From positions 1-64,000 of the forward strand of contig NZ_JAOZVW010000146.1 of assembly GCF_025869345.1 (NCBI RefSeq): a DNA stretch of 64,000 bases, given 5' to 3'. Source of the stretch: Sphingopyxis sp. (lineage in GTDB: Bacteria; Pseudomonadota; Alphaproteobacteria; Sphingomonadales; Sphingomonadaceae). A program made the translations under genes and the position numbers. Under the pieces are notes generated by a model that had not been told where the DNA came from, did no database searches, and saw only the letters and a list, made by a program, of their open reading frames with translations. Shown here piece after piece: positions 11,018-21,916 of this stretch; within the stretch, counting starts at the first letter, position 1, and each line of letters starts with the position of its first letter.

Positions 11018-11109
11018 AGGCCGGAGTGCGCCCCTAGCCCGATTGCAGGGCGCGGGCAAGAGGGATGACGGGTTGCTTATCGCAACTCGCCTGATATGCG
11101 CGAAGGCCC

Positions 11110-12048
11110 ATGACCGCCGCCGCGTCCCCCTCCTCCGCCGCTCCGCAGCATTATCTCGGCGGCATCGCGCTGCGCCTGCTCGCGATGGCCAGCCTATCGT
11201 TCATGTTCGTGCTGGTCAAATATATCGCCGCCGACGGGATTCACATCGTCGAAAGCCTGTTCTGGCGGCAGGCGATGGTGCTGCCGCTGCTCGTCCTGTG
11301 GGCGCTGACCCACGGCGGGCTCGGCATGTTCCGCACCCGGCGGATCGGCGTCCACGCGCGCCGCGCCGCGATGGGGCTGACCGGGATGGCGCTCAATTTC
11401 GGCGGCATGATCTATCTGCCGATGGCCGAGGCGACGACGATCAACCTGTCGGTGCCGATCATCTGCGTCTTCCTCGCCGCCGCGCTGCTCGGCGAGCGCG
11501 TCGGCCCGGCGCGCTGGAGCGCGGTGTTCGTCGGCTTCGTCGGGGTGCTGATCGTGCTCAACCCGACCTCGCTGCTGACCCAGGGCTTCGCGGGCGAACA
11601 CGGGCTCGGCACGCTGATCGCGCTCGGCGGCGCGGTGATGACGGCGCTGATCACGATCCAGGTTCGCGACCTCGGCCGCACCGAAAGCGCGCTGACGATC
11701 GTCTTCTGGTTCAGCCTGATCTCGCTGATCCCGCTGGGGATTGCGCTGCCCTTCGTCATCACGCCGCACGGCGCGGCGGAGTGGGGGCTGCTCGCCGGGC
11801 TCGGCCTGCTCGGCGCGGTGGCGCAGCTGTCGCTGACCGGCGCGCTGCGCCTCGCGCCGGTGTCGGTGGTGACGCCGATGGATTATTCGAGCCTGCTCTG
11901 GTCGATCGCCTGCGGCTGGTGGTTCTTCGGCACCCTGCCCGCCGACACGACCTGGGCCGGCGCGCCGCTGATCGTCGCGAGCGGCCTGTTCATCGCCTGG
12001 CGCGAGCACCGCCGCCATATCGAACGCGTGAAGGAAGTCGCCGCATGA
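11110..12048 (+). CDS. EamA/DMT superfamily permease
   Basis: About 10 TM segments, duplicated EamA architecture. Confidence 0.88.
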   Translation: MTAAASPSSAAPQHYLGGIALRLLAMASLSFMFVLVKYIAADGIHIVESLFWRQAMVLPLLVLWALTHGGLGMFRTRRIGVHARRAAMGLTGMALNFGGMIYLPMAEATTINLSVPIICVFLAAALLGERVGPARWSAVFVGFVGVLIVLNPTSLLTQGFAGEHGLGTLIALGGAVMTALITIQVRDLGRTESALTIVFWFSLISLIPLGIALPFVITPHGAAEWGLLAGLGLLGAVAQLSLTGALRLAPVSVVTPMDYSSLLWSIACGWWFFGTLPADTTWAGAPLIVASGLFIAWREHRRHIERVKEVAA

Positions 12049-12662
12049 GCCAGCCCATACTCTATCATTGCCCCGATGCCCGCTCGCTCCGCTGCCTGTG
12101 GGCGGTCGAGGAGGCCGGGATCGATGTCGATCTGCGCGTCCTGAAATTCCCGCCGCGCGCTTTCGAACCCGACTACCGCGCGGTGAACCCACTGATGACC
12201 GTTCCCGGCTGGGTCGAAGACGGGCGGCTGATGACCGAATCGGCCGCGATCTGCGAGCGGATCGCCGAAGGGACGGGGCTGGAAGTGCGCCGCGACGAGG
12301 ACGATTATTGGGATTACCGCAACTGGCTCCACCGCAGCGACGCGACGCTGACCTTCCCGCTCGCGATCATGATCCGCTACACCCGCATCGAACCCGAGGA
12401 GCGCCGGCTGGCGCAGGCGGTCGCGGACTATAAAGCCTTCTTCGGCGGGCGGGCGCGGAGCATCGAGGCGGCGCTGGCGGACGGGCGCGAGTGGCTGGTC
12501 GCGGGACGCTTCACGGTCGCCGACATCGTCATCGGCTATGCGGCGTTTCTGGCAACGACGCTGGGCGCGGAGGATGTTCTGGGCGAGGCCACGACCGCGT
12601 GGCTGGCGCGGTGCATGGCGCGTGACGGGTTCAGGCGGGCGCGCGAGCGCCAGAGGGGTTAA
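12045..12662 (+). CDS. glutathione S-transferase family protein
   Basis: MSQPILYHCPDARSLRCLWAVEEAGIDVDLR..LMTESAAICERIAE; ATGA overlap with permease. Confidence 0.88.
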   Translation: MSQPILYHCPDARSLRCLWAVEEAGIDVDLRVLKFPPRAFEPDYRAVNPLMTVPGWVEDGRLMTESAAICERIAEGTGLEVRRDEDDYWDYRNWLHRSDATLTFPLAIMIRYTRIEPEERRLAQAVADYKAFFGGRARSIEAALADGREWLVAGRFTVADIVIGYAAFLATTLGAEDVLGEATTAWLARCMARDGFRRARERQRG

Positions 12663-12706
12663 GTTCCACGACGGCTTTGGGGTGGGGAGCGGACGCAAGG
12701 TAGCGA

Positions 12707-13012
12707 CTATTCGCAACCCTTTTTCGTGGCTCGAAAACTGAAGTGCTGCCCGGCCCCTGGCGTGACATAGCCGACAATGCACTCATGCTTTTCACCGGTC
12801 GTGTAACGAAGCTTGATTTGTCCGCTGCCTTCGCAATCTATTGATTTTCTGCCAATAAATTGCTCACCTAGGCGTGCTAGCGTTATCTCGGCACCACATA
12901 GGTCTAGCGTGGCTTCCTCGACGAGTTTCTGGTCATCTCGCACGACGAACACATCCTCAACCCTTGCACAGGCCGTGAGCGCCAGCAGCACTGCAAATGT
13001 CAGCCACTTCAT
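12707..13012 (-). CDS. small hypothetical lipoprotein (AT-richer)
   Basis: MKWLTFAVLLALTACARVEDVFVV with lipobox LTAC; ORF 12707..13039. Confidence 0.6.
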   Translation of the reverse strand: MKWLTFAVLLALTACARVEDVFVVRDDQKLVEEATLDLCGAEITLARLGEQFIGRKSIDCEGSGQIKLRYTTGEKHECIVGYVTPGAGQHFSFRATKKGCE

Positions 13013-13065
13013 CCGCTTACAATGCGGGGCTTTTCTCATGTCCGCAATCGGTCAATAGCCGTCTC

Positions 13066-14625
13066 TCAATTCACCATCCGCTCATACCCCTCCCAATAGG
13101 GCGCGCGCAGGTCCTTGCGCAAAATCTTGCCGCTCGCATTCCTCGGCAGCGCTTCGATCACATCGACGCTGCGCGGGGCCTTGAAGGCGGCGATGCGGTC
13201 GCGGGCCCAGGCGATGATGTCGGCTTCTTCGATACTCATCCCGGGCTTGGCGACGACGACCGCTTTCACCGTCTCGCCCCATTTCTGGTCGGGGATGCCG
13301 ATCACCGCGACCTCCTGCACCGCGGGGTGACCGAAGATCGCGCTTTCGACCTCGGCCGGATAGACATTCTCGCCGCCCGAGATGATCATGTCCTTCATCC
13401 GGTCGTGGATGAAGAGATAGCCGTCCTCGTCGAGATAGCCCGCATCGCCGGTGTGGATCCAGCCGTCCCCGGTCATCGTCTTCGCCGTCGCGTCGGGCAG
13501 GTTCCAGTATCCGAGCATGTTGTTCGACGAGCGGGTGACGACCTCGCCGACGTCGCCGGTCGGAACTTCCTTGCCGTCAGCGCCAAGGATTTTGATCTCG
13601 ACGCCGGGCAGCGCCTTACCCGCAGAGCGCATCCGCTTGTTGCCTTCGGGATCATGATCCTCGGGCGGCAACATGCAGATCGTGCCGGTGGTCTCGGTCA
13701 TCCCATAGGCCTGGATGAATTCGGCGCCGAACATCCTGATGCACTGGCGCAGCAGGTCGAGCGGGATCGGCGCGGCACCGTAGAGGATATATTTGAGCCG
13801 GCTGTAATCGACGCTGGCGCAGCGCGGGTGCATCAGCAGCATCTGAAGCGCCGCGGGGACGATGAAGAAGCGCGTGACGCCATGCTGCTCGACCGCGTCG
13901 AACACGCCGTCGGGGTTGAACTCGGCAAGGATGATGCCCGGCAGCCCCGCCGCGAGCGCCATGATGCCGAGGCCGGTGCCGCCGATATGCGCGCAGGGCA
14001 TGGCGACGAGCACCGCCTCGTCATCGTCCCATTTCGTATAGGCGAGGTCGGCGTCGGCGGAATTCTTGCGCAGCGCGAAGAGGTTGCGGTTCGACAGCAC
14101 CGCACCCTTGGGATTGCCGGTCGTGCCCGAGGTGTAAAGTTGCAATACGGCGTCGTTCGGTCCTGAGGGCACGAAAGCGGCGCGCGGCGTGCTGTCGATC
14201 AGCGCGCGCGCCTCGTCGGCGCCGATGATCCGCGGAGCGCGGTCGAGTTTGCCGGCAAGCTGTTCCGCCGCATTCTCGAAGCCGGGCCCCGTGAAGACGA
14301 TCTTCGCCTTGGTATCATTGACGATATAGGCCCACTCGGTCGGCGACAGCCGCCAGCCGATCGGCGCCATCACGATGCCCGCGCGCGCCGCACCGAAGAA
14401 GATGGTGAAATAGAGATCGCTGTTCTTGCCGATCCACGCGATGCGGTCGCCCTTCTCCAGTCCAGCGGCGAGCAAAGCGCTTGCGACGCGCGCGGTGCGC
14501 TCTTCAAGTTCGGCATAGGTGAAGACCCGGTCTTCCTCGCGCATCGCGATGCGATCCGGCCGGTCGGCCGCCCAATGGGCAATGAATTCGTCGAACGTCA
14601 TCAGGTCCGAAAGGTCGGCGGCCAT
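13066..14625 (-). CDS. AMP-dependent fatty-acyl-CoA synthetase/ligase
   Basis: VLQLYTSGTTGNPKGAVLSNRN (A3), GWIHTGDAGYLDEDGYLFIHDRMKDMIISGGENVYPAEVE. Confidence 0.93.
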   Translation of the reverse strand: MAADLSDLMTFDEFIAHWAADRPDRIAMREEDRVFTYAELEERTARVASALLAAGLEKGDRIAWIGKNSDLYFTIFFGAARAGIVMAPIGWRLSPTEWAYIVNDTKAKIVFTGPGFENAAEQLAGKLDRAPRIIGADEARALIDSTPRAAFVPSGPNDAVLQLYTSGTTGNPKGAVLSNRNLFALRKNSADADLAYTKWDDDEAVLVAMPCAHIGGTGLGIMALAAGLPGIILAEFNPDGVFDAVEQHGVTRFFIVPAALQMLLMHPRCASVDYSRLKYILYGAAPIPLDLLRQCIRMFGAEFIQAYGMTETTGTICMLPPEDHDPEGNKRMRSAGKALPGVEIKILGADGKEVPTGDVGEVVTRSSNNMLGYWNLPDATAKTMTGDGWIHTGDAGYLDEDGYLFIHDRMKDMIISGGENVYPAEVESAIFGHPAVQEVAVIGIPDQKWGETVKAVVVAKPGMSIEEADIIAWARDRIAAFKAPRSVDVIEALPRNASGKILRKDLRAPYWEGYERMVN

Positions 14626-14723
14626 CGATTCTCTCTCCTCGAATCGCGTTGCTTTTTGCAATCGATGGCAAGGCTAGCGGCTCCGCGCGCGCGGGAAAAG
14701 CACGCAGATGTGACAGGGTGCAA

Positions 14724-15356
14724 TCAGCGACGATGAAAAAGCAGCATCAGATTGTTCGCGGGCATGGCGCGGCGCTCGGCAAAGGCCAGGCCGGCTTCGG
14801 CAGCGGCGACCTCGACCGCGTCCAGATCGCGCAGCCCCCAATCGGGATTGCGTTCCTTCAGCGAGCGGTCGAACGCCAGGTTCGAGGGCGCGGTTGCCAC
14901 TTCGCGTTCGAGATAGGGACCGTAAAGGATCAGCGGCGCGCCCGGCGGCAAGATGCGGGCGGCCCCTGCGAAAAGCCCCAGCGTCGCGGCCCATGGGCTG
15001 ATATGCACCATGTTGATGCACAGCAGCGCATCGGCCGTCCCCACCGGCCATAGGGGCGCGGCGGCGTCGAGCAGGATCGGCGGCGCGATGTTCGCGAGAC
15101 CCGCCTCGGCGCGCCATGCGGCGATCGAGGTCAACGCCGCGGGGTCGGGATCGCTCGGTTGCCAGAAGAGCCCCGGAAAGGCGGCGGCGAAATGGACGAC
15201 ATGTTCGCCCGATCCGCTCGCGACCTCCAGCACCGTGCCCGCGGGCGGCAGCCAGTCGGCGAGCACGGCGGCGATCGCATCGCGGTTGCGGACCGTCGCG
15301 GGGGCGTGGCGCTTCGCTCCCGCGCCGCCGTCCTCTGCCATCCACGGCTGGGTCAT
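14724..15356 (-). CDS. DUF938-type SAM-dependent methyltransferase
   Basis: [48 protein letters not shown]. Confidence 0.85.
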   Translation of the reverse strand: MTQPWMAEDGGAGAKRHAPATVRNRDAIAAVLADWLPPAGTVLEVASGSGEHVVHFAAAFPGLFWQPSDPDPAALTSIAAWRAEAGLANIAPPILLDAAAPLWPVGTADALLCINMVHISPWAATLGLFAGAARILPPGAPLILYGPYLEREVATAPSNLAFDRSLKERNPDWGLRDLDAVEVAAAEAGLAFAERRAMPANNLMLLFHRR

Positions 15357-15799
15357 GCAGCGCGCGCCTGTTCCCGCGCGCGGCGTTCGCGGACGACCAG
15401 CCAGAGGAACAGGCCGACCGGCCCCGCCATCAGGGTCAGAAACAGGAACGGCAGTTGCACGATGCGGCCGAACCCCTTGTTGTCGGCGTCGCGCGCGATC
15501 CACAGGCCGGTGAACAGGTCGAAGGCAAGATAATGGACCCAGCCGAGCGTCGCTCCGCCCGGCGCCGCGAACAGCTTCATCACCCCGGCGAGCGAGGTGA
15601 AACTGCCGCCAGTCCCGCCCGGGTCGATCCCCCCGGTCAGGAAACCGGTGATGAGAATAATATACAGCAGGCAGAGCAGCGACACGCCGGCATAGAGGAT
15701 GGCGGACAATGTCCGCGGACTGCGCGGCGCGAAGGCGAGCAGCAGCCAGCCGGCGATCGCCCAGTAATTGGCGATGAGATAAAGGTTGTTCCAGCTCAT
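15353..15799 (-). CDS. ABA4-like (DUF4281) membrane protein
   Basis: 148 aa multi-[38 protein letters not shown] motif. Confidence 0.8.
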   Translation of the reverse strand: MSWNNLYLIANYWAIAGWLLLAFAPRSPRTLSAILYAGVSLLCLLYIILITGFLTGGIDPGGTGGSFTSLAGVMKLFAAPGGATLGWVHYLAFDLFTGLWIARDADNKGFGRIVQLPFLFLTLMAGPVGLFLWLVVRERRAREQARAA

Positions 15800-15828
15800 A
15801 TGCGTTCTCTCCCCAGATCAGCTTTTCC

Positions 15829-15913
15829 CGTCATTGCGAGGAGCCGAAGGCGACGCGGCAATCCAGAGCGTGCGTAAAACGCCCTGGATTGCTTCGCTTC
15901 GCTCGCAATGACG
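15829..15913. repeat. REP-like inverted-repeat pair (cgtcattgcgagga..gcaatccagagcg / ccctggattgcttcgcttcgctcgcaatgacg)
   Basis: Same family as 5872-5947. Confidence 0.9.
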
Positions 15914-15940
15914 GATATCTGAAACTGACATTATTGCGTG

Positions 15941-16279
15941 CTAAATCACCGCGCCCAGCCCGAAGAGCAGGATGCCGCCGAACAGTGCGATCAGGCCGGC
16001 CGTCAGGATCAGCAGCGTCATCCGCGCCGCGGGCAGTCGCCGCGTCGCGAAGAAGGCCGCCGTTAGCCCGACCCCCAGCGCGATCAGCGGCGCATAGAGA
16101 AAGGCCCAGTCATAGCTGAAGTCGCGGCGGACGCGGACCAGCGCCCATTGTTCGACGACCAGCCCGTAGAGCGTGATCGCTGCCAGCCAGATCGCGACGA
16201 AGACGACCGCGAACAGCGCCCCGCCGGCGAGGCAGCCGGCGCCAGGGCGCTTCGCCGCGCGGTCGTCGGCGCCGGTCAA
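15941..16279 (-). CDS. hypothetical membrane protein downstream of gcvPB
   Basis: 112-aa, three TM segments; ATGA overlap with gcvPB. Confidence 0.6.
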   Translation of the reverse strand: MTGADDRAAKRPGAGCLAGGALFAVVFVAIWLAAITLYGLVVEQWALVRVRRDFSYDWAFLYAPLIALGVGLTAAFFATRRLPAARMTLLILTAGLIALFGGILLFGLGAVI

Positions 16280-17865
16280 CTGCCGCCGATCTCGCTCAGC
16301 GACGGCGTGCCCGGCGCCACCTCGGGCTCACTCCACGCGAGCACGGGTTTCCGCGCCGCGAGCGTTTCGTCGAGCCGGGCGCGCGGGGCGAAATGCGGCG
16401 CCGATTTGAGCGCCGGGTCGCCGTTCTTCGCGCGCAGCGCGATGCTACGCAGCGCGCCGATGAACTGGTCGAGCACCGCCTTACTCTCGGTCTCGGTCGG
16501 TTCGATCAGCATCGCGCCATGGACGACGAGCGGGAAGAAGACCGTCATCGGATGATAGCCCTCGTCGATCAGCCCCTTGGCGACGTCGAGCGTCGAGAAG
16601 CCTTCGGCCAGCCCGCGGTCGCTGAACAGCGCCTCGTGCATGCACGGCCCCGAAGCCGCGAACGGCGCGTCGAGCACATCCTCGAGGCTGCGTAGCACAT
16701 AGTTCGCGTTGAGCACGGCATCCTCGGCAACCTGCTTGAGCCCGTCGGCGCCGTGGCTGAGGATATAGGCAAGCGCGCGGGTGAACATGCCCATCTGGCC
16801 GTGAAAGGCGGTCATGCGGCCAAAGGTCTGCGGATGATCCTCGCCCGCATTCTCCTCCTCGATCAGCCGGAAGCGACCGTCTTCGCTGGTGACGAAAGGC
16901 AGCGGCGCGAAGGGCGCGAGCGCCTCCGACAGCACCACCGGCCCCGAACCCGGACCGCCGCCGCCGTGCGGGGTCGAGAAGGTCTTGTGCAAGTTGATGT
17001 GCATCGCGTCGACGCCCAGGTCGCCGGGGCGGACGCGCCCGACGATCGCGTTGAAATTGGCGCCGTCGCAATAGACATAGCCGCCCGCCGCGTGGACCGC
17101 GTCCGAAATCGCCTTCATCTCGCGCTCGAACAGGCCGCATGTGTTGGGGTTGGTGATCATCACCCCCGCGACGTCGGGGCCGAGCCGTGCTTTCAGCGCC
17201 GTGAGGTCGACGCGGCCTTCGCCGGTCGCCGGAATATCCTCGACGGCGAAGCCCGCGAAGGCGGCGGTGGCGGGGTTGGTGCCGTGCGCGCTTTCGGGGA
17301 CGAGGATGACGCGGCGGTCCTCGCCGCGCGCTTCCAAGGCCGCCTTGATGCAGAGGATGCCGCAAAGCTCGCCATGCGCGCCCGCCTTGGGCGACATGGC
17401 AACGCTGTGCATCCCGGTGAGCGTGATCAGCCATTCGGCGAGTTCGTGGATCACCGCATAGGCGCCCTGCACCGTTTCCTGCGGCTGGAGCGGGTGGACG
17501 TCGGCGAACCCCGGCATCCGCGCGACCTTTTCGTTGAGGCGCGGGTTGTGCTTCATCGTGCAGCTTCCGAGCGGGAAGAGGCCGAGGTCGATCGCATAAT
17601 TCTGCCGCGACAGGCGCGTATAGTGGCGCACCGTTTCCGACTCGCTGAGCCCCGGCAGGCCGATCGGCGCCGAGCGCGCGAGCGTGCCGAGGTCGGCGGC
17701 GGGGGCCGCCTCGTCGAAATCGACGCCGGTCGTCTCGCTGCCGCCGATCTCGAAGATCAGCGGTTCCTCGAGCATCAGCGCGCGGTTGCCGGTGAAGGTC
17801 GTCGTGTCGTCGACGCCGCCGGCGTTCATTTCGGGGCGCCACCCGGCGCGGTTGAGCGCGGTCAT
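16276..17865 (-). CDS. gcvPB: glycine dehydrogenase (decarboxylating) subunit 2
   Basis: [43 protein letters not shown] (PLP Lys region). Confidence 0.96.
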   Translation of the reverse strand: MTALNRAGWRPEMNAGGVDDTTTFTGNRALMLEEPLIFEIGGSETTGVDFDEAAPAADLGTLARSAPIGLPGLSESETVRHYTRLSRQNYAIDLGLFPLGSCTMKHNPRLNEKVARMPGFADVHPLQPQETVQGAYAVIHELAEWLITLTGMHSVAMSPKAGAHGELCGILCIKAALEARGEDRRVILVPESAHGTNPATAAFAGFAVEDIPATGEGRVDLTALKARLGPDVAGVMITNPNTCGLFEREMKAISDAVHAAGGYVYCDGANFNAIVGRVRPGDLGVDAMHINLHKTFSTPHGGGGPGSGPVVLSEALAPFAPLPFVTSEDGRFRLIEEENAGEDHPQTFGRMTAFHGQMGMFTRALAYILSHGADGLKQVAEDAVLNANYVLRSLEDVLDAPFAASGPCMHEALFSDRGLAEGFSTLDVAKGLIDEGYHPMTVFFPLVVHGAMLIEPTETESKAVLDQFIGALRSIALRAKNGDPALKSAPHFAPRARLDETLAARKPVLAWSEPEVAPGTPSLSEIGGS

Positions 17866-19220
17866 GCCAGCACCTCCTTCAGCGCCGCGGCAAAGGCGGC
17901 GATATCCTCTTCGGTGACAGTCTCGGTCACCGCGACGACGAGCCCGTTCGCGAGCGCGTCATTGTCCGGGTAGAGGCGGCCAAGCGAAACGCCGCCGAGA
18001 ATGCCCTTTTCCGCCAGTTCGTGAATGACGGGCCGCGCCGCCTTGGGCAGGACCAAGGTGAACTCGTTGAAGAAGCCGCTGTTCAGCAGCGACACGCCCG
18101 GCACCTTCGCCAGTTCGGCGGCGGCGGCCTGCGCGCGGCCGTGATTGATCCCCGCCAAATGGCGGAGGCCCGCCTCGCCCAGCAGGGTCATGTGGATGCT
18201 GAATGCCAGCGCGCAAAGCCCCGAATTGGTGCAGATATTGCTCGTCGCCTTCTCGCGCCGGATATGCTGCTCGCGGGTCGAGAGCGTCAGCACGAAGCCG
18301 CGCTTGCCATTGGCGTCGGCGGTCTCGCCGCAGAGGCGGCCCGGCATCTGACGGACATATTTGGCCTTGCAGCCGAACAGGCCGAGATAAGGCCCGCCGA
18401 ACTGCAACCCGACGCCGATCGACTGCCCCTCGCCGACGACGATGTCGGCGCCCATCTCGCCGGGCGCCTTGATCAGGCCGAGCGCGACGGGTTCGGTCAC
18501 CACCGCGATCAGCAGCGCGCCCGCGGCCTGGCAGGCGCTCGCGAGCGCGGCCATGTCGTCGATACGGCCGAGGATGTCGGGATATTGGACGACGACGCAG
18601 CTCACCTCCTTGTCGACCGCCGCCGCGAGCGCGGCCCAGTCGGTGCCGGGAACGAGCGCCGGATCGCCATCGACGAGCACATCGCCGGTATAGTTCGCCA
18701 TGGTCCGCGCAACGCTGCGATAATGCGGATGGAGCCCGGTCGAGAGCAAGGCCTTGCCGCGCCGCGTGACGCGCCGCGCCATGACGATCGCTTCCCAGCA
18801 GGCGGTCGAGCCGTCGTACATCGACGCATTGGCGACATCGGTGCCGAGCAGGCGCGCGACCTGGCTCTGAAATTCGAACAGCATCTGCAGCGTGCCCTGC
18901 GCGATTTCGGGCTGATAGGGGGTGTAGGCAGTCAGGAACTCGCCGCGCTGGATCAGATGGTCGACGCTCGCCGGGACATGGTGGCGATAGGCGCCCGCGC
19001 CGAGGAAGAAGGGCCCGTCGCCCGCCGCCATGTTCCGCCGCGCGAGTGCCGCCATATGGCGCTCGACCGCAAGCTCGCTGGCATGATCGGGAAGCCCGGC
19101 GATCGCGCCGTCGAGCCGCGCTTCGGCGGGCACATCGACGAACAGATCGTCGATCGACGCGGCGCCGACGGCGGCGAGCATCGCCGCGCGGTCGTCGCTG
19201 GTAAGGGGAAGATAACGCAT
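17862..19220 (-). CDS. gcvPA: glycine dehydrogenase (decarboxylating) subunit 1
   Basis: [46 protein letters not shown].. Confidence 0.96.
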   Translation of the reverse strand: MRYLPLTSDDRAAMLAAVGAASIDDLFVDVPAEARLDGAIAGLPDHASELAVERHMAALARRNMAAGDGPFFLGAGAYRHHVPASVDHLIQRGEFLTAYTPYQPEIAQGTLQMLFEFQSQVARLLGTDVANASMYDGSTACWEAIVMARRVTRRGKALLSTGLHPHYRSVARTMANYTGDVLVDGDPALVPGTDWAALAAAVDKEVSCVVVQYPDILGRIDDMAALASACQAAGALLIAVVTEPVALGLIKAPGEMGADIVVGEGQSIGVGLQFGGPYLGLFGCKAKYVRQMPGRLCGETADANGKRGFVLTLSTREQHIRREKATSNICTNSGLCALAFSIHMTLLGEAGLRHLAGINHGRAQAAAAELAKVPGVSLLNSGFFNEFTLVLPKAARPVIHELAEKGILGGVSLGRLYPDNDALANGLVVAVTETVTEEDIAAFAAALKEVLA

Positions 19221-19223
19221 GAA

Positions 19224-20045
19224 CTACTCCGTGGAAGAAGCGGAATGGACGGCAAAAAGCTGGGCGAGGTCGGGAAGCGATCCCGCGAAGATCGCGGGGC
19301 CGCTGTGCGTCGTGCGCACCCACGGCGCGAGCCAGATGCGGAAACCCGCGTCGCGCGCGCGGCGGCAAAAGGCATAGTCGTCGGACAGCAATTCGCGGCT
19401 GTCGGGGTCGATCATCGGCAGGAAGAAGCTCTGCTCGCTGTCGGCGACGCCGTGCGCGGCACGCTCGCCGGGGTCGGTGCGAAAGGCGAGTTCGGGATGC
19501 CGCGCGGCCAGCCCGTCGAGCACGTCGCGGCGGATCAGCATCATCCCCGTCCCGGCGCGCGTCAGCTCGACAAGGTCGGTCAGCGCAAAACGCTGGTCCC
19601 GATGCACGAAATGCAGCGCGAACTCGCCGCCGAAGCGCGCAAGCTCGCCGGGATCGTCCTTCGCCATCCCTTGCTCGACCGCGCGCGCGACGTTGGACCA
19701 GTTCATGATCCTCCGCGGACAAGCCGCGCCAAGGATCGCGCAGTCCTCCTGCTCACGCATCGCCGCCAGCATCGAAAAGACGTCGTCGGCCGCGAAATCG
19801 ATATCGGCGTCGACGAACAGCAGATGCGTACAGTCGCTGGCGCGGAAGATCGCCGCCAGCAGATCGCGCGCGCGGGTGATCGACGCCTGATAGAGGATGA
19901 ACTCGAACCGCACGGCAATGCCCGCCGCCTGCGCCTTCAGTGCGAGGTCGAGCGCGGCGCGGACATAGCTGCCCTGCGCCCCGTCATAGATGGGCGTCGC
20001 CACCATCAGGCGACAATCGGCGAGGGCGGCGTCGGAAACGCTCAT
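19224..20045 (-). CDS. glycosyltransferase-like protein (GT-A fold DxD)
   Basis: LMVATPIYDGAQGSYVRAALDL..HLLFVDADIDFAADDVFSML; located between gcvH and gcvPA. Confidence 0.6.
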   Translation of the reverse strand: MSVSDAALADCRLMVATPIYDGAQGSYVRAALDLALKAQAAGIAVRFEFILYQASITRARDLLAAIFRASDCTHLLFVDADIDFAADDVFSMLAAMREQEDCAILGAACPRRIMNWSNVARAVEQGMAKDDPGELARFGGEFALHFVHRDQRFALTDLVELTRAGTGMMLIRRDVLDGLAARHPELAFRTDPGERAAHGVADSEQSFFLPMIDPDSRELLSDDYAFCRRARDAGFRIWLAPWVRTTHSGPAIFAGSLPDLAQLFAVHSASSTE

Positions 20046-20090
20046 CGAAGCCTCCAAGGCCCCTCCCGCAAGCGGGAGGGGTGAAAGCGG

Positions 20091-20462
20091 TCAAAGATCG
20101 GCGATGAAGGCCTTATAGGCTTCGGCATTCATCAGGCCGTCGAGCTGGCTCTTGTCGCTCAGCGTCATGCGGAAGAACCAGCCTTCGCCCTCGGGGTCGC
20201 TGTTGACGAGCGCCGGGTCCTCTTCGAGCTGGCCGTTGCCCTCGGTCACCACGCCGTCGACCGGCGCATAGACGTCGCTGGCGGCCTTGACCGATTCGAC
20301 GACCGCGGCGTCGCCGCCCGCGGCCAGTTCGGCGCCGGTGTCGGGAACCTCGACGAACACGATGTCGCCAAGCTGGCTCTGCGCGAAGTCGGTGATGCCG
20401 ACCGTCGCGACGTCGCCGTCGACATCGACCCATTCATGCTCTTCGGTATAATAACGCGGCAT
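20091..20462 (-). CDS. gcvH: glycine cleavage system protein H
   Basis: [52 protein letters not shown] lipoyl Lys motif. Confidence 0.98.
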   Translation of the reverse strand: MPRYYTEEHEWVDVDGDVATVGITDFAQSQLGDIVFVEVPDTGAELAAGGDAAVVESVKAASDVYAPVDGVVTEGNGQLEEDPALVNSDPEGEGWFFRMTLSDKSQLDGLMNAEAYKAFIADL

Positions 20463-20465
20463 CGG

Positions 20466-21599
20466 TCAGCCTCCCTGTTTGCGGACATAGTTATGGGGAA
20501 CGAACGGCATGGCGGCGACGGTGCACGGCACGCGCTTGCCGCGCACTTCGGCGGCGATCGCGGTGCCGGGCGCCGCGTGGTCGCGCGGCACATAGCCCAT
20601 CGCGATCGGCGCGCCGACGCTGGGGGCAAAGCCGCCCGAGGTCACGACGCCGATTTCGGTGTTACCGTCGAACAGCTTCGCGCCTTCACGCACCGGCAGC
20701 TTGCCGTCGACGAGCAGGCCGACGCGCCGACGCGGCGGGCCATCGGCAAGGTGACCGAGAATGCGCGCGGCGCCAGGGAAATTCGCTTCTTCGCGGCGGC
20801 GCTTGCCGATCGCGAAACCAAGGTCGCCCTCGACCGGATCAGTGTCTTCGCTGAGGTCGTGGCCGTAGAGGGGAAGTCCCGCTTCGAGCCGCAGGCTGTC
20901 GCGCGCGCCGAGCCCGATCGGTTTCACCTCGTCCATCGCGCACAGCGCGTCGGCGAAGGCAGCGAGCGCTTCGTTCGGAAGCGAGATTTCAAAGCCGTCC
21001 TCGCCGGTATAGCCCGAGCGGCTGAGCGCGATCGCATGGCCGTTCCACGTCGCGCGCGCGGCCTGCATGAACACCATATCCGCGCATTCGGGCACCAGCC
21101 GCGCCAGTGCGTCAGCCGCCTTCGGCCCCTGGAGCGCGAGCAGGCCATAATCCTCGTTGTGATTGAGGGTGACGTCGTCGGGAAGATTTTCGCGAAGATA
21201 GCCGATGTCGTCCCACTTCACCGCGCCGTTGACCACGACGCCGAGCTGGTCGCCCTCATTGGTGACCATCAAATCGTCCAGAATCCCGCCGTCCTCGCCG
21301 AGCAGCAGCGAATAGCGCATCCGGCCGGGCTTCAACGCCGCGATGTCGCCGGGAACGAGCGTTTCGAGCGCCGCCGCGACATTTTCGCCCGAAAGGCTGA
21401 GCTGCCCCATGTGGCTGACGTCGAACAGGCCCGCATTGTCGCGCGTCCACTGATGTTCGGCCATGATGCCTTCATATTGGATCGGCATCCAATAGCCGGC
21501 GAATTCGACCATTCGGCCGCCGCGCGCGCGGTGCCAGGCGTCGAGCGGCAGCGTCGCGGTGGGGACCGCTTCCTCGCCCGTAAAGTCCGTTTCGGTCAT
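20466..21599 (-). CDS. gcvT: aminomethyltransferase (glycine cleavage T protein)
   Basis: GRMVEFAGYWMPIQYEGIMAEHQWTRDNAGLFDVSHMGQL.. Confidence 0.97.
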   Translation of the reverse strand: MTETDFTGEEAVPTATLPLDAWHRARGGRMVEFAGYWMPIQYEGIMAEHQWTRDNAGLFDVSHMGQLSLSGENVAAALETLVPGDIAALKPGRMRYSLLLGEDGGILDDLMVTNEGDQLGVVVNGAVKWDDIGYLRENLPDDVTLNHNEDYGLLALQGPKAADALARLVPECADMVFMQAARATWNGHAIALSRSGYTGEDGFEISLPNEALAAFADALCAMDEVKPIGLGARDSLRLEAGLPLYGHDLSEDTDPVEGDLGFAIGKRRREEANFPGAARILGHLADGPPRRRVGLLVDGKLPVREGAKLFDGNTEIGVVTSGGFAPSVGAPIAMGYVPRDHAAPGTAIAAEVRGKRVPCTVAAMPFVPHNYVRKQGG

Positions 21600-21664
21600 G
21601 TCAGTCTCCCGCGGTTGACATGGCAAGGCGCGGCCCGATGCCGTCCTGTCGCCATGCCCCCTCT

Positions 21665-21855
21665 GTCACGGGAACCTGAGAGTTTTCCCCCGATGATTCG
21701 GGGTTACCCCTTCGGTGGCCCCGGCGAATTCCGCCGGAACGCTTTCCAGAGTGTCCACTCCAGCCTGCGCGGTCCGTTGACCTGAGAGTTTCCGGGGCGG
21801 TTGCTCCTTCGGTGGCGGCGCAGGTCGCCCTGCCCCGCGCTCTCCCGCGCGGCCG
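21665..21855 (-). promoter_or_regulatory. tandem glycine riboswitch upstream of gcvT
   Basis: Minus strand shows two aptamer cores: gccaccgaaggagcaa..aactctcaggtcaa and gccaccgaaggggtaa..aactctcaggttcc, each with the CCGAAGG/CTCTCAGG signature. Confidence 0.92.
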
Positions 21856-21916
21856 GCCGAATCTCCGCAAGGAGGCCCGACAGACGCCCGAGCCTTGGCG
21901 TCGCCTTTTTACGGAG

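Noticed and set aside
18021-20084. 687-aa + strand ORF across gcvPA and the GT-like gene
   Set aside because: Antisense to gcvPA, whose family is certain; no domain seen.
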